From assembly GCF_030165005.1 (NCBI RefSeq), contig NZ_JASNNW010000004.1, forward strand, positions 115,377 to 179,376: a DNA stretch of 64,000 nt, read 5' to 3'. The DNA comes from Blastococcus capsensis (GTDB lineage: Bacteria; Actinomycetota; Actinomycetes; Mycobacteriales; Geodermatophilaceae). The notes beneath the pieces are model-generated. The model had not been told where the DNA came from. It saw nothing but the letters and a program-made list of their open reading frames with translations, and made no database searches. Positions 53,301 to 61,354 of the stretch are shown piece by piece. Position numbers and translations under genes: made by a program. How positions within the stretch are numbered: the stretch's first letter is position 1; each line of letters starts with the position of its first letter.

Positions 53301-54174
53301 GCTGCAGATCAGCGAGCTCGACCGGTGGAGCCGCAGCGGTGCCCGGGCCGGCACCGACGGGCAGCTCAGCCTGGACCTGATGGGGCTGGATCAGACGGGC
53401 CCGGATCAGCTGGGCCTGGATCAGATCGGCATGGAATTCCCCGGAGAGGAGTCCGAGGGTCAGGCCGCCGGGCCCTCCTGGGCGGAGAGCAGCGGACTGC
53501 CCGAGTTCACCGATGCGGAGCTGGTGCGCGCGGAGCTGGAGGTGCTCGGGCTGGACGCCAGCCGGCACGTGATCGATTTCTACCGTCCGTTCCTGTCCGC
53601 GATCGGCGCGGTCCCGGCCGGGGAGCTGCTCGGGTGCCGCAGCGGCTCGGAGGTGCTGGTGGCCGGGGTGAAGGTGGCCACGCAGACGCCACCGATCCGC
53701 TCCGGCAAGCGGGTGGTCTTCGTGACCCTCGACGACGGCTCCGGGTGCACCGACTCGACCTTCTTCGAAGACGCCCAGGGCCCCTACGCCGCGACGGTCT
53801 TCCACTCGTGGCTGCTGGTGATCCGGGGGGTGCTGCGCCGCACCGGGCCGCGCGGGATGTCGCTGCGGGCCACCGGGGCCTGGGAGTTGCCGGCGTTGCA
53901 CGAGGCGTGGGAGGCCGGCGGGCTGGAGTCGGTCGCCGAGCTGATGGCGGCGCCGGGGGAGTACACCGAGCAGGCGATCGCCGGAGCCGCCGCGTCCCGG
54001 AACTCCCGGCCGGTGATGGTGCGGCCGGTGCTCGTCCACCCGACCGGGTTCCGGATGTCGCCGTACGCCGACATCAAGCCCGCCGGCGACGAGACCAAGG
54101 TCGCCGCGCGGCGGGCCGCGTCGGGGCCGCCCCGGAAGCTCTGGCACTCCAGCCCCGGCAGCTCCGGCCGGTGA
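50353..54174 (+). CDS. dnaE2: DNA polymerase III alpha-type, error-prone DnaE2
   Basis: A 1273-residue C-family polymerase for SOS translesion synthesis. The PHP domain starts at once (HLHVASGYSMRYGA, 7-20). The palm holds the catalytic triad in PDIDIDVES (Asp444, Asp446, with the third aspartate downstream near LLKLDLLG), and the fingers show GMFQIESPGQRELV, FRPGPVKSDMVTPF and FGFCKAHAAAFALP. An OB domain is near 1110-1190, and the C-terminus lacks the DnaE1 beta-clamp/tau region. GTG 50353 follows GAGGAAG. Two lineage-specific inserts occur: an acidic linker near residue 870 and a repeated LDQ segment near 1010-1025. No imuA or imuB is adjacent. Confidence 0.92.
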   Translation: MSDPFVHLHVASGYSMRYGANHPADLVARAAEHGMPALALTDRDGLYGTVKFALACRSAGVRPVFGVDLAVAPALGTSVPPALAHVLGEDPAAVRPSRARAAASPRRAPARGGASVDPRLPRVTFLARDGAGWRSLCRLTSATHLRGTRGEPVSSLAIAAEHAPGLTPLLGPDSPVGRALLAGRADLAADQLDAWRAVFGPRLALEVVHHRGRGDRSRAQAMLRFAAAQQVSVVLSNAVRYVDAMDAPTADVLDAARRLVPLGARHVDRTTAEGYLKSGKEMAEVAEDLVGPDRDAALRLLERTARLAEQCAVDIAGDLGIGSVRYPELDVVTTPAERGMSPAQVLRARCEAGLGRRGMAPTARVRQRLVDELGVIDQLGYPSYFLTVADVVDLIKSLRVRAAARGSGAGSLVTYLLGISDVDPLRYGLLMERFLSPLRHQLPDIDIDVESARRMEVYDAVIDRFGADRVSCISMMDTYRVRHAIRDVGASLGLPQAEIDAVAKAFPHIRANQVHAALRDLPELRASRLGSKRAGGSGDLDLLFDLVSRLDGLPRHIALHPCGVLLSDATLLDRTPVESSYLGYPMSQFDKDDVEELGLLKLDLLGIRMQSAISHALDEVARVDGETVDIDAVPRDDPTTFELIRSTRTLGMFQIESPGQRELVGKFGPQTFEDLIIDISLFRPGPVKSDMVTPFLMARNGWRDAQYPHPDLEFALAETAGVVVFHEQVLQVVSRMAGCTLAEADEVRRALGEKDAHPEVRAWFVPRALAAGYPVEVAERVWEVLASFGSFGFCKAHAAAFALPTYQSAWLKTHHPAAFLAGVLTHDPGMYPKRLILDDARNFGVRVLGLDVNASAGSYRVERLSSEDERESKDELEGESSGSEGRRRPEWMPAEMPDPSRYGIRLSLADVKGVSDDEVARIVTGQPYRSLTDFWSRASVSRPVVERLVLAGGFDSLYGFGMRDREAGRPTRRRRQVTRRDLLLQISELDRWSRSGARAGTDGQLSLDLMGLDQTGPDQLGLDQIGMEFPGEESEGQAAGPSWAESSGLPEFTDAELVRAELEVLGLDASRHVIDFYRPFLSAIGAVPAGELLGCRSGSEVLVAGVKVATQTPPIRSGKRVVFVTLDDGSGCTDSTFFEDAQGPYAATVFHSWLLVIRGVLRRTGPRGMSLRATGAWELPALHEAWEAGGLESVAELMAAPGEYTEQAIAGAAASRNSRPVMVRPVLVHPTGFRMSPYADIKPAGDETKVAARRAASGPPRKLWHSSPGSSGR

Positions 54175-54299
54175 CCGGTCCCGGCGCATCGGCGGAAGGC
54201 GCCCTGGCGAGGCTCACGGGATCTCTGCCGTGCCGGCTCGTCGGCCAGGTGGCGAGGCGAAGGGCTCCGGGCGAGACATAGGGAGTCAGCCCTCCTCGA

Positions 54300-54482
54300 T
54301 CACTGGTCGTCGGTGGCGTCCTCGACCTCTTCCTCGATCTGGTCGACGCCTTCCTCGACGTTCTGCTCGACGCCGTCGTCGACGACGTCCTCCCCGCAGG
54401 CGGCGGTCGTGAAGGACGCAGCGGCGATGGCGAACGCGGCCGCGGTCGCGCGAACCAGGCGGGGACGGGTGGAGCGGGCCAT
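54300..54482 (-). CDS. Small acidic secreted protein or lipoprotein
   Basis: A 60-residue protein with ATG 54482 behind GAGGAG. A signal peptide (ARSTRPRLVRATAAAFAIAAASFTTAAC) ends at a lipobox-like TAAC, followed by an acidic tail of Asp/Glu/Val (DDGVEQNVEEGVDQIEEEVEDATDD). The -3 residue is Thr, less usual than Leu, so lipid modification is uncertain. The function is unknown; strongly acidic small lipoproteins are common in this group. Confidence 0.75.
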   Translation of the reverse strand: MARSTRPRLVRATAAAFAIAAASFTTAACGEDVVDDGVEQNVEEGVDQIEEEVEDATDDQ

Positions 54483-54653
54483 GGAAACTCCTCGATCGTC
54501 GGCGGTACTGACCGGAGGGATGTGCCCGGGCCCGGCGGACAGCTAAACGATCACCCGGCGACACGCAGCGGCCGGCGGCCGATGAGTCCGCCGGTCCGGC
54601 CCGGTCTACCCACCGACACCGGCAATCGGCCGGTGCGCGAAGGAGGACCAGCG

Positions 54654-55133
54654 ATGCCCCAGCAGATCCCGTGCCTGTGGTTCGACGGCCAGGCCGAGGA
54701 GGCGGCCGCGCACTACACCTCGATCTTCCCGAACTCCTCGATCGGCGCCGTCTCGCGCTACGGCCCCGACATGCCGATGCCCGAGGGAACGGCGATGACG
54801 GTGAGTTTCACCCTCGACGGGCAGGAGTACGTCGCTCTCAACGGCGGCCCGCAGTTCCCGCACAGCGAGGCCATCTCCTTCCAGATCATGTGCGCCGACC
54901 AGGAGGAGGCCGACCACTACTGGGATCGGCTCACCGACGGCGGGGAGGAGAGCATGTGCGGCTGGCTCAAGGACCGCTTCGGCGTCTCCTGGCAGGTCAT
55001 CCCCACCGAGCTGATGAGCCTGTTGAGCGATCCAGACTCCGGTCGCGCCCAGCGGGCGACCCAGGCGATGCTGCAGATGCGCCGCATCGACGTCGCCACC
55101 ATCCGCCGCGCGGCCGACGGCGTGCCCGCCTGA
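54654..55133 (+). CDS. VOC-superfamily protein, PhnB-like (DUF 3-demethylubiquinone type)
   Basis: A 159-residue glyoxalase-fold protein of the PhnB/3-demethylubiquinone-9 methyltransferase domain class: IPCLWFDGQAEEAAAHYTSIFPNSSIG, MTVSFTLDGQEYVALNGGPQFPHSEAISF and WDRLTDGGEESMCGWLKDRFGVSWQVIP. ATG 54654 follows AGGAGG. No enzymatic function is established for most of the family. The 208 bp after it hold no gene I can support. Confidence 0.88.
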   Translation: MPQQIPCLWFDGQAEEAAAHYTSIFPNSSIGAVSRYGPDMPMPEGTAMTVSFTLDGQEYVALNGGPQFPHSEAISFQIMCADQEEADHYWDRLTDGGEESMCGWLKDRFGVSWQVIPTELMSLLSDPDSGRAQRATQAMLQMRRIDVATIRRAADGVPA

Positions 55134-55341
55134 ACGAACGACGGAGCTTCATCCGCGACATCCTCACCCGCGCCCGGGTCTGGCGTGCCCGGGCCTCGGT
55201 GGAGGTGTAAGACAGCCCGGCACAGGTCGTAGTTGAAGGCTGTCCCGGACGCCGTTGTCCTTGCCTGGCGTGGACCCTGGTCACCTCGCCGGGGCGGTCG
55301 ACGTCGCGGAGGGGGGTGACGCCGGGAGTGGGGCCGGTCGT

Positions 55342-57411
55342 TCACCTCGGCGCGGGAAGGCTGCCGCGGTTCACCCCCGCCGTCAGCCGTAGGACCCGCC
55401 CGTCGGAGAGGGTGAGCGTTGCCGGGCCGTCGCTGGTCAGCTCGTAGGTGAAGGCCCCGGTGAGGCAGGTCCGCTGGGTGTCGACCTGTAGCTCGGCAAC
55501 ATTGGCCAGCGTTCCCTCGAGCCGGGCGGCCGCTGGGCCACGGGTGACCGTGACGTCCCGGCCGTCCTGGACATAGGGCACCGGGTCGGGGCCGGCGCCG
55601 GGGATGGGTGTGGCGGTGACGACCGGGATACCGCAGCCGGAGGAGGTCAGATCGGTGTCGGCGTACTGCTCGGTCCGCGGCCGGATGCCGCTCACCCAAT
55701 ACGCCGCGTCGTGTCGGATGCCGTACTCCGGGGCGTCGAGGAACGTGGCCGTGCGGAAGGTGACCCGGGCCGGGTCGTGGACCAGCCGCTGGCTCGCCGA
55801 GTAGGCGGCCTCCTTCCGCCAGTCGTCGTGGAGGATGAAGGTGAAGTGGTCAGCCGCGGTGTGCTGCCACCACCGGTAGGAACCGCCCGCGTCGGCGAAC
55901 GCGGCCCGCATCGCCTCGGCGCTGGGCGCCTGCACCAGCTCATCGGCGGCGCCGAACAGCATCGAGCCGGGCACGTGCCGGGCGTTGCCGGCAAAGTCGA
56001 TCATGTTGCCGACGGCGCCGGCGGTGACGTCCACGGTGCCCTCGACCGGGGTGCCGTTGGTGTCGTTGCCGGTGAAGGGCACCCAGCCGGTGAACCCGGC
56101 GAACCGATCGGGAAAAAGCATCGCCATGCGGAAAGTGATGTAACCGCCCTGGCTGTAGCCGCTGGAGAAGACGCGGTCGGGGTCGACCGGCAGGGCCTGC
56201 TGGACGTCGGCCATGACATCGAGCAGGTCTCGCTCGCTCACGTCCGAGCCGTAGCCGTTCGGCCCCCGCGCCTCCGGTGTGACCAGCAGCCGGCCCAGCT
56301 CCTCACCGAAACGCTGCTGCATGCCCGGCTGGTTGATCTGCGCGACCATGCCCTGGTTGCTGCCATGCCACTCCATCTGCAGGCCGTAGCTGCCGCTGGT
56401 GACCGACGCGGGCACGTAGACGCCGTAGGGCTGATACCGGCCCAGCAGGTTGAACACCTGGGCGAAAGCCGATGTCGACCCGCCGCTGCCCCGCCCCGGC
56501 ACGCCCGTGTAGCTCATGCTCTCCGTCGGCGGCCCGGAGACGGCCGGCACCGTGTAGTCGGAGGTGTAGACCCGCTCGTGCATGCCTGGCTCCCGGGTCA
56601 CGCCGCGGCGCAGGTCCTCGGTGCTGACGGTGTAGCCAAAGGCGGAGACGTCGCCGGAGGTCAGTGCGGCCGCCTGCCGGTCTTCGAACCAGGCACCTTG
56701 CCCGCTCGGCGGGTGCTCCGACGGGGCGGCGTAGGCCAGCGTGTACTGGGCCTCCTCATCGGGCCCCCGGAATGCGACGTTCATGACGGTGCCGGCGGCG
56801 GCGTCCGCGGTGACCGCCTGCACCCGCCAACGGGGGGCGGTGGGAAGTGGGAACGAGCCGCGCAGGGTATTGCTGTCCGGGTCGCCGCGGTCGAGGACGA
56901 CCAGGCGGTCCCACCCGTCGCTGCGCACGTCGAGCTCGCCCCAGGTGCCGCCACCGGTCATCGGGTCGCCGTCGGTGTCGATGGCCAGCGCGAGGACGGT
57001 GTCATCTGGTCGGTACAGCGCGGCGGTCTCGGCGGCGACATTGATCCGGTTCCCGTGCCGGGACAGCTCCAGCCGCACCAGGTCGGCCACGCTGATCCGG
57101 TCTTCGGCGTAGCGCTGGTCGCCGGCCGGGTGCGCCAGGGTGCCGAAGGCCCGCTGGGTGCCGTTGTATCCGATGCCTCCGGTGTCGGCGCCGTGGTCGT
57201 CGTTGACGTAGTCCCGGTAGACCACCGTGCCGTCGCAGACGGTCGTCGTCCCTGCCCACCACGACGTCCCTCCGCACCTCTGCGTGAGCCCCACCCCCGG
57301 ACTCGGGGCGGGAGGCGGGGCCGGGGTCGCCGCGGCGACGGCGGGGCTCAGCAGGCCGCCGACGACCGACGCCGTCACAGCGATAGCCAGGCGCAGATGA
57401 TAAGGCCGCAT
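55342..57411 (-). CDS. Large secreted serine esterase (depolymerase-like)
   Basis: A 689-residue exported enzyme. Signal peptide 1-28 (AIAVTASVVGGLLSPAVAAATPA) is followed by a ~290-residue beta-rich N-terminal domain and, from about residue 320, an alpha/beta hydrolase domain: YGVYVPASVTSGSYGLQMEWHGSNQ with the oxyanion site, FSSGYSQGGYITFRMAMLFPDRFAG with nucleophile near Ser419, and TAADHFTFI with the histidine near 545. The C-terminal 120 residues form an extra beta domain. ATG 57411 follows GGGAG. It resembles PHB depolymerase-type and peptidase-like esterases; the polymer substrate is not readable. Confidence 0.87.
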   Translation of the reverse strand: MRPYHLRLAIAVTASVVGGLLSPAVAAATPAPPPAPSPGVGLTQRCGGTSWWAGTTTVCDGTVVYRDYVNDDHGADTGGIGYNGTQRAFGTLAHPAGDQRYAEDRISVADLVRLELSRHGNRINVAAETAALYRPDDTVLALAIDTDGDPMTGGGTWGELDVRSDGWDRLVVLDRGDPDSNTLRGSFPLPTAPRWRVQAVTADAAAGTVMNVAFRGPDEEAQYTLAYAAPSEHPPSGQGAWFEDRQAAALTSGDVSAFGYTVSTEDLRRGVTREPGMHERVYTSDYTVPAVSGPPTESMSYTGVPGRGSGGSTSAFAQVFNLLGRYQPYGVYVPASVTSGSYGLQMEWHGSNQGMVAQINQPGMQQRFGEELGRLLVTPEARGPNGYGSDVSERDLLDVMADVQQALPVDPDRVFSSGYSQGGYITFRMAMLFPDRFAGFTGWVPFTGNDTNGTPVEGTVDVTAGAVGNMIDFAGNARHVPGSMLFGAADELVQAPSAEAMRAAFADAGGSYRWWQHTAADHFTFILHDDWRKEAAYSASQRLVHDPARVTFRTATFLDAPEYGIRHDAAYWVSGIRPRTEQYADTDLTSSGCGIPVVTATPIPGAGPDPVPYVQDGRDVTVTRGPAAARLEGTLANVAELQVDTQRTCLTGAFTYELTSDGPATLTLSDGRVLRLTAGVNRGSLPAPR

Positions 57412-57657
57412 GGGTGCTCCCGGGAGGCAGTAGGCAACGGTGGGAACTGCCAACGACCATCAGACCAGACGGTGACGCAGCCCACTACGCCGGAAGGGGC
57501 GAACCTGGGGCGGGGAACGACAGGAACCCACGGCCAGCAGCCTCCCGCGGTGGGTTGCGTCCGGGCGTGCTCCGTTCAGCGGCCCACTCAGCGCAGTTCC
57601 CGTCCGGGGTGTGACGGGCCCTCGGACGGGGGTGGAACCTGAACTCAGGTCGTCGAC

Positions 57658-57684
57658 GTCCCGTAGGGGATCGCCCTGCGGGAC
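57658..57684 (-). terminator. Hairpin terminator of the vapBC operon
   Basis: An 11-bp stem (GTCCCGTAGGG with CCCTGCGGGAC, one G-T pair) and a 5-nt loop, 20 nt beyond the VapC stop on the minus strand. The 293 bp between the esterase start (57411) and the VapC stop hold nothing else I can support. Confidence 0.65.
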
Positions 57685-57704
57685 AGTGCCGGCCCGACGG
57701 ACGC

Positions 57705-58082
57705 TCAGCCGGCGTCGATGAACGGCACGTCGTAGTCGGCGATGCGGCGGTCGGCGGTGACGATCGTCAGCTGTTCGGAACGAGCCTGCGCGATGAGCAG
57801 CCGGTCGAATGGATCGCGATGATGCAGCGGTAGATCCGCGACCGCGACGCCGTGGGTGGAATCGAGGCGAAGGACCTGAACGCCACTGCGCAGTACGTGC
57901 TCATGCAGGTTCCGCGGCACCATCAGTTTGCCGATCGCCGCCTTCACGCCGATCTCCGCGAAGGAGACGACGCTGAACAACAATTCCGTCGCCTGCTCGA
58001 TCGCCTCCTGCGCGGCTCGAGAGACGCGTCGTGTTCCCCCCAGCTCCCAGAGCACGACGTGCGTGTCGAGCAGCAGTCTCAC
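57705..58082 (-). CDS. vapC: PIN-domain toxin VapC
   Basis: A 125-residue PIN ribonuclease. The acidic active site is spread over MRLLLDTHVVLWELGG (Asp6), SFAEIGVKAAIGKL (Glu), HRDPFDRLLIAQA (Asp near 90) and TADRRIADY (Asp near 111), all intact; the DTHVVLW start is that of the VapC subgroup paired with Phd-type antitoxins. The GTG start overlaps the antitoxin stop by 4 nt. A terminator follows. Confidence 0.92.
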   Translation of the reverse strand: MRLLLDTHVVLWELGGTRRVSRAAQEAIEQATELLFSVVSFAEIGVKAAIGKLMVPRNLHEHVLRSGVQVLRLDSTHGVAVADLPLHHRDPFDRLLIAQARSEQLTIVTADRRIADYDVPFIDAG

Positions 58083-58321
58083 GTCGGCTCGTCCAGCATG
58101 TCGTCGAGTTCGGCGTCGGTGAACTCGAAGTCGTCCGCCAGCGAGATGCGGCCGGTAAGGGCGCCGCGGGCTGCGAAGAAGCGCGCCCCGGGCGATGCGG
58201 ACCGGTCGATCCGGACCAGCCGCGCCACGGGGACGCCGTCGCGGGCGATCTCGACGTCCTCTCCGGCTTCGACCCGCGCGAGCAGCTTCGACAGATCCGT
58301 CTTGGCCTGACCGACATTCAC
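58079..58321 (-). CDS. vapB: Phd/YefM-type antitoxin (VapB role)
   Basis: An 80-residue antitoxin: VNVGQAKTDLSKLLARVEAGEDVEIARDGVPVARLVRID is the Phd fold, and the acidic tail SLADDFEFTDAELDDMLDEPT is the toxin-neutralising part. GTG 58321 or the in-frame GTG two codons upstream is the start. Tandem palindromes 24-43 bp upstream (58345-58364) form the probable autoregulatory operator. Confidence 0.9.
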   Translation of the reverse strand: MNVGQAKTDLSKLLARVEAGEDVEIARDGVPVARLVRIDRSASPGARFFAARGALTGRISLADDFEFTDAELDDMLDEPT

Positions 58322-58344
58322 GAGCACGACGCCGATGCTAGCCG

Positions 58345-58364
58345 CTTGGCCAAGCTTGGCCAAG
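58345..58364. promoter_or_regulatory. Tandem palindromic operator of vapBC
   Basis: The 10-bp palindrome CTTGGCCAAG occurs twice back to back in front of the antitoxin gene. Two adjacent identical sites about one helical turn apart (10 bp) are suited to cooperative binding of a Phd-type antitoxin and its toxin complex. The binding itself is inferred. Confidence 0.75.
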
Positions 58365-58429
58365 CAGATAGTCGCTTCGGCAAGGGCGGTAGCCGGTGCC
58401 CGGCGGCGCCCGCCACTAGGCTTCGCCAG

Positions 58430-59155
58430 GTGCCGACCGAACCGCCTGCGGAGCAGCTGCCCGCCCGGACCGCTGCCGTGTGGGCCGCGCTGGACCCGGT
58501 CGTCGGCGCCGGCACCGCGGTGCGGGTGCTGGACGTCGGCGGCGGCAGCGGGATGTTCGCCGTGCCGCTGGCCCGGCTCGGCCACACCGTCACCGTCGTC
58601 GACCCCAGCGCCGACGCGCTCGCCACCCTCCACCGCCGTGCCCAGACGGCCGGTGTAGGGCAACGGGTGCGCGGCGTCCAGGGCGACGGCGACCTGCTGC
58701 ACGAGGTCCTCGCCGACGACGGCGGCTACGACCTCGCGCTGTGCCACTCGGTGCTCGAGGTCGTCGACGACCCCGCGGTCACCCTCCGGGAGATCTCCGG
58801 CGCCGTTCGGTCCGGCGGGCAGGTCAGCCTCGCCGTCGCCAACCGCGCCGGTGCAGTGTTCGCCCGCGCCCTCGCCGGTCACCCCGCCGACGCGCTGGCG
58901 CTGCTGGCCGACCGGGGGCCGATCCCGGGCCGTCCGGTCCGCCGGCGGTTCACCCCCGACGCCCTGCTCGCGCTCGTCGACGGGGCCGGCCTGGATGCCG
59001 GCGCCTGGCGGGGCGTCTCGGTGGTCGCCGACCTCCTGGAAGCCGCGTCCGGCGCCGACCCGTCCGACGTCCGCACCCTGGAGCTCGCCCTCGCCGGGGC
59101 CTCGCCCTATCGAGAGGTCGCCGCCGGCCTGCACCTGCTGGCCACCCGCCCGTGA
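58430..59155 (+). CDS. SAM-dependent methyltransferase (class I)
   Basis: A 241-residue methyltransferase: motif I VRVLDVGGGSGMFAVPLARLG (31-51), motif II VTVVDPSADAL, post-I QGDGDLLHEVL, and the CmoM/UbiE-like CHSVLEVVDDPAVTLREISGAVRSGGQVSLAVANRAGAVF. GTG 58430 starts it, and its stop overlaps the next GTG (GTGA). The pairing with the phosphodiesterase gene is conserved in many actinobacteria. The substrate is unknown. Confidence 0.87.
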   Translation: MPTEPPAEQLPARTAAVWAALDPVVGAGTAVRVLDVGGGSGMFAVPLARLGHTVTVVDPSADALATLHRRAQTAGVGQRVRGVQGDGDLLHEVLADDGGYDLALCHSVLEVVDDPAVTLREISGAVRSGGQVSLAVANRAGAVFARALAGHPADALALLADRGPIPGRPVRRRFTPDALLALVDGAGLDAGAWRGVSVVADLLEAASGADPSDVRTLELALAGASPYREVAAGLHLLATRP

Positions 59156-60342
59156 CCCGGCCGGCCGATGACGCCGGGCTCCCGCCCGATCTGCACCGGC
59201 CCGCCTACGGGGCCGCCTCCCTTGCCGACGTCCTGCCCGGTGTGGCAGCGGCGCTCGGCGCCCCCGTTCCGCGGCGAGACCTGCCGGTCGACCCGCTCGG
59301 CCTCAGCACCGCACTGCACGGCGCGCGCCGCGTCGCGGTGCTGCTGGTCGACGGTCTGGGCGCCGACCTGATCCGGGCGCACGCCGACCTCGCCCCCACC
59401 CTGTCCGCGATGACGAGCCCGGCCGGCGAACTCCAGGCCCCGTGCCCCAGCACGACGCCGGTCAGCCTCACCACCCTGGGCACCGGCCTGCCGCCGGGCA
59501 CCCACGGGATCCTGGGGTTCGTCACCGACGTACCGGGGGAGGACCGCACCCTCAACCACACCCAGTGGGCCGACGATCCCGACCCGGCCGACTGGATGGC
59601 GCAGCCCACCGTCTTCCAGCGAGCCGCCGCCGAGGGGGTGGCCGTCACGGCCGTCGGCCCCTGGGCCTACGCCGGATCCGGGCTCACCGAGGCCGCCTAC
59701 CGCGGGGGGAACTACACCGGCGCGGTCGGTCCGGGGGACCTCACCGCCCTGGTGCGGACGGCGCTGGCCGCCGGTCCTCGGGCGCTGGTCTACGGCTACC
59801 TGGCCGAGCTCGACCTGACCGGCCACGTCCGCGGGGTCGACTCGCCCAGCTGGCGTGCCCAGCTCGCCCTGGTCGACCGGATCGTCGAACAGCTCGTCGA
59901 CGAGTTGCCCGACGACGCCGCGCTCCTGGTCACCGCCGACCACGGGATGCTCGACGTCCCCGCGCACACCCGGCTCGACCTCGACGACGAGCCGGATCTG
60001 GCCGACGGCGTGCGCCTGCTGGCCGGGGAGCCCCGCGCCCGCTACGTGCACGTCGAGCCCGGCGCGGCGGCCGACGTCCTGGACCGCTGGCGGGGCGTCC
60101 TGGTGGACCGCGCCTGGGTGGTCGGCCGCGACGAGGCCGTCGCCAGCGGCGTCTTCGGCGCGGTCGACGACGCGTTGGCCGCCCGCGTCGGCGACGTCGT
60201 CGCGCTGGCCCGGGGGAGCTGGGCGCTGGTCAGCTCCCGCCGGGAGCCCGGACCGAGCCGGCTCGCCGCCTACCACGGGTCGCTGACGGCGACCGAGCTG
60301 GCGATCCCGCTGCTGGCCGCCCACGGTCGCGCCCTGTCCTGA
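59152..60342 (+). CDS. Alkaline-phosphatase-superfamily phosphodiesterase / nucleotide pyrophosphatase
   Basis: A 396-residue metallo-hydrolase with VAVLLVDGLGADLI (first zinc aspartate), CPSTTPVSLTTLGTGLPPGTHGILGF (nucleophile Thr plus substrate loop), YGYLAELDLTGHVRG (zinc Asp/His), TADHGMLDV (zinc Asp/His) and AYHGSLTATELAIPLL (last histidine). No signal peptide is present, so it is cytoplasmic. It is translationally coupled to the methyltransferase. The natural substrate is unknown. Confidence 0.9.
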   Translation: MTRPADDAGLPPDLHRPAYGAASLADVLPGVAAALGAPVPRRDLPVDPLGLSTALHGARRVAVLLVDGLGADLIRAHADLAPTLSAMTSPAGELQAPCPSTTPVSLTTLGTGLPPGTHGILGFVTDVPGEDRTLNHTQWADDPDPADWMAQPTVFQRAAAEGVAVTAVGPWAYAGSGLTEAAYRGGNYTGAVGPGDLTALVRTALAAGPRALVYGYLAELDLTGHVRGVDSPSWRAQLALVDRIVEQLVDELPDDAALLVTADHGMLDVPAHTRLDLDDEPDLADGVRLLAGEPRARYVHVEPGAAADVLDRWRGVLVDRAWVVGRDEAVASGVFGAVDDALAARVGDVVALARGSWALVSSRREPGPSRLAAYHGSLTATELAIPLLAAHGRALS

Positions 60343-60351
60343 GCGCGGCCC

Positions 60352-61329
60352 TCAGCCCGCGGCGGACCGGACCGACAACGACAGGTGGTGCCAGGTCCGC
60401 ACCCGCCCGGGGCGCACGGCCTGGCAGGTGAGGCGCACCGCCTCCGGTGCGGGCCGGCTCTCCACGGTGACGACGACGACCGCCCCGGCCGTCCCGGCGA
60501 GCGTCACCTCCCACCGCTCGGTCTCCGCGTCGTCCGATCGCAGCGGGGTCACGCCGAGCGGGGCGAGGTCGTCGACGCCGAGCAGGCCGAGCTCCTCGCG
60601 CGCGTAGTGCTGCGCCGCCTGCGCCGGGGCGGCGACCCCTGCCCGACCGCGCAGCCAGGGCAGCGCGACCTGGCCGCGGTCGTGCGCGGCCACGACCAGG
60701 CCGCCGTTCCCGGGCACCTGCCCGTAGTAGAAGCCGTACGGCAGCACCAGCAGGTTCGCGGCGAACCGGTCGCCCCCGAGATGACTGCACTCCCAGACGT
60801 CGGTGGGGCCTGGCGTCGGCAGCGTGCGGGCCAGCGGCCGGCCGCGCAGGGCGCAGCAGGCGTCGTGGCCGCCGTGGGTGCACACGAGGTACGTCTGCCC
60901 GGGCGCCGCCACGCCGACCGAGCCGTCCCAGGGAGCGGTGAGCAGGTCGGCATCGGCCGACCGCACCGACCACCACAGTCCCTCACGGCCGGGCCGGCTG
61001 TCGGCGTATGCCCAGCGGCGGCCGGAGTCGGCCAGGCGGTCACCGGGACGGCGGACCAGCAGCACGCGCACGCCCTCGCGCTCGGCCCGCTCGGCGAGCA
61101 GCGGTGCGACCTCCGCGTCGAAGCGCGACTGCAGCAGCGCCTGACGGCCCCACGGCCCGGGCTGCTCGATCAGCAGCCAGCGGGACACCGGCGACGCCGT
61201 GGCCATGCTCGCGTCGGCGCGCGCCAGCGCTTCCACCGAGCACCGGCTGCCGTCGAGGCGGCCGGGGGGGCGCGCGGGGACGTCGGTGCAGCGGTTGTCC
61301 TCGCTCCCCGGGGAAACCGGGTCGCTCAC
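60352..61329 (-). CDS. Sucrase/ferredoxin-like family protein (thioredoxin-fold 2Fe-2S)
   Basis: A 325-residue protein of the Suc_Fer-like family: DGSRCSVEALARADASMATASPVSRWLLIEQPGPWG at the N-terminus, then the ferredoxin-like YLVCTHGGHDACCALRGRPLA and WECSHLGGDRFAANLLVLPYGFYYGQV, with cysteines and histidines positioned for a 2Fe-2S cluster. GTG 61329 is favoured because it leaves 25 bp after the upstream stop; ATG 61383 or 61392 would overlap the oxygenase gene. It sits directly behind a JmjC oxygenase gene on the same strand and could be its electron donor (inference). Confidence 0.85.
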   Translation of the reverse strand: MSDPVSPGSEDNRCTDVPARPPGRLDGSRCSVEALARADASMATASPVSRWLLIEQPGPWGRQALLQSRFDAEVAPLLAERAEREGVRVLLVRRPGDRLADSGRRWAYADSRPGREGLWWSVRSADADLLTAPWDGSVGVAAPGQTYLVCTHGGHDACCALRGRPLARTLPTPGPTDVWECSHLGGDRFAANLLVLPYGFYYGQVPGNGGLVVAAHDRGQVALPWLRGRAGVAAPAQAAQHYAREELGLLGVDDLAPLGVTPLRSDDAETERWEVTLAGTAGAVVVVTVESRPAPEAVRLTCQAVRPGRVRTWHHLSLSVRSAAG

Positions 61330-61354
61330 GCCCCCGACCGGGTCGGCTGCCGGA

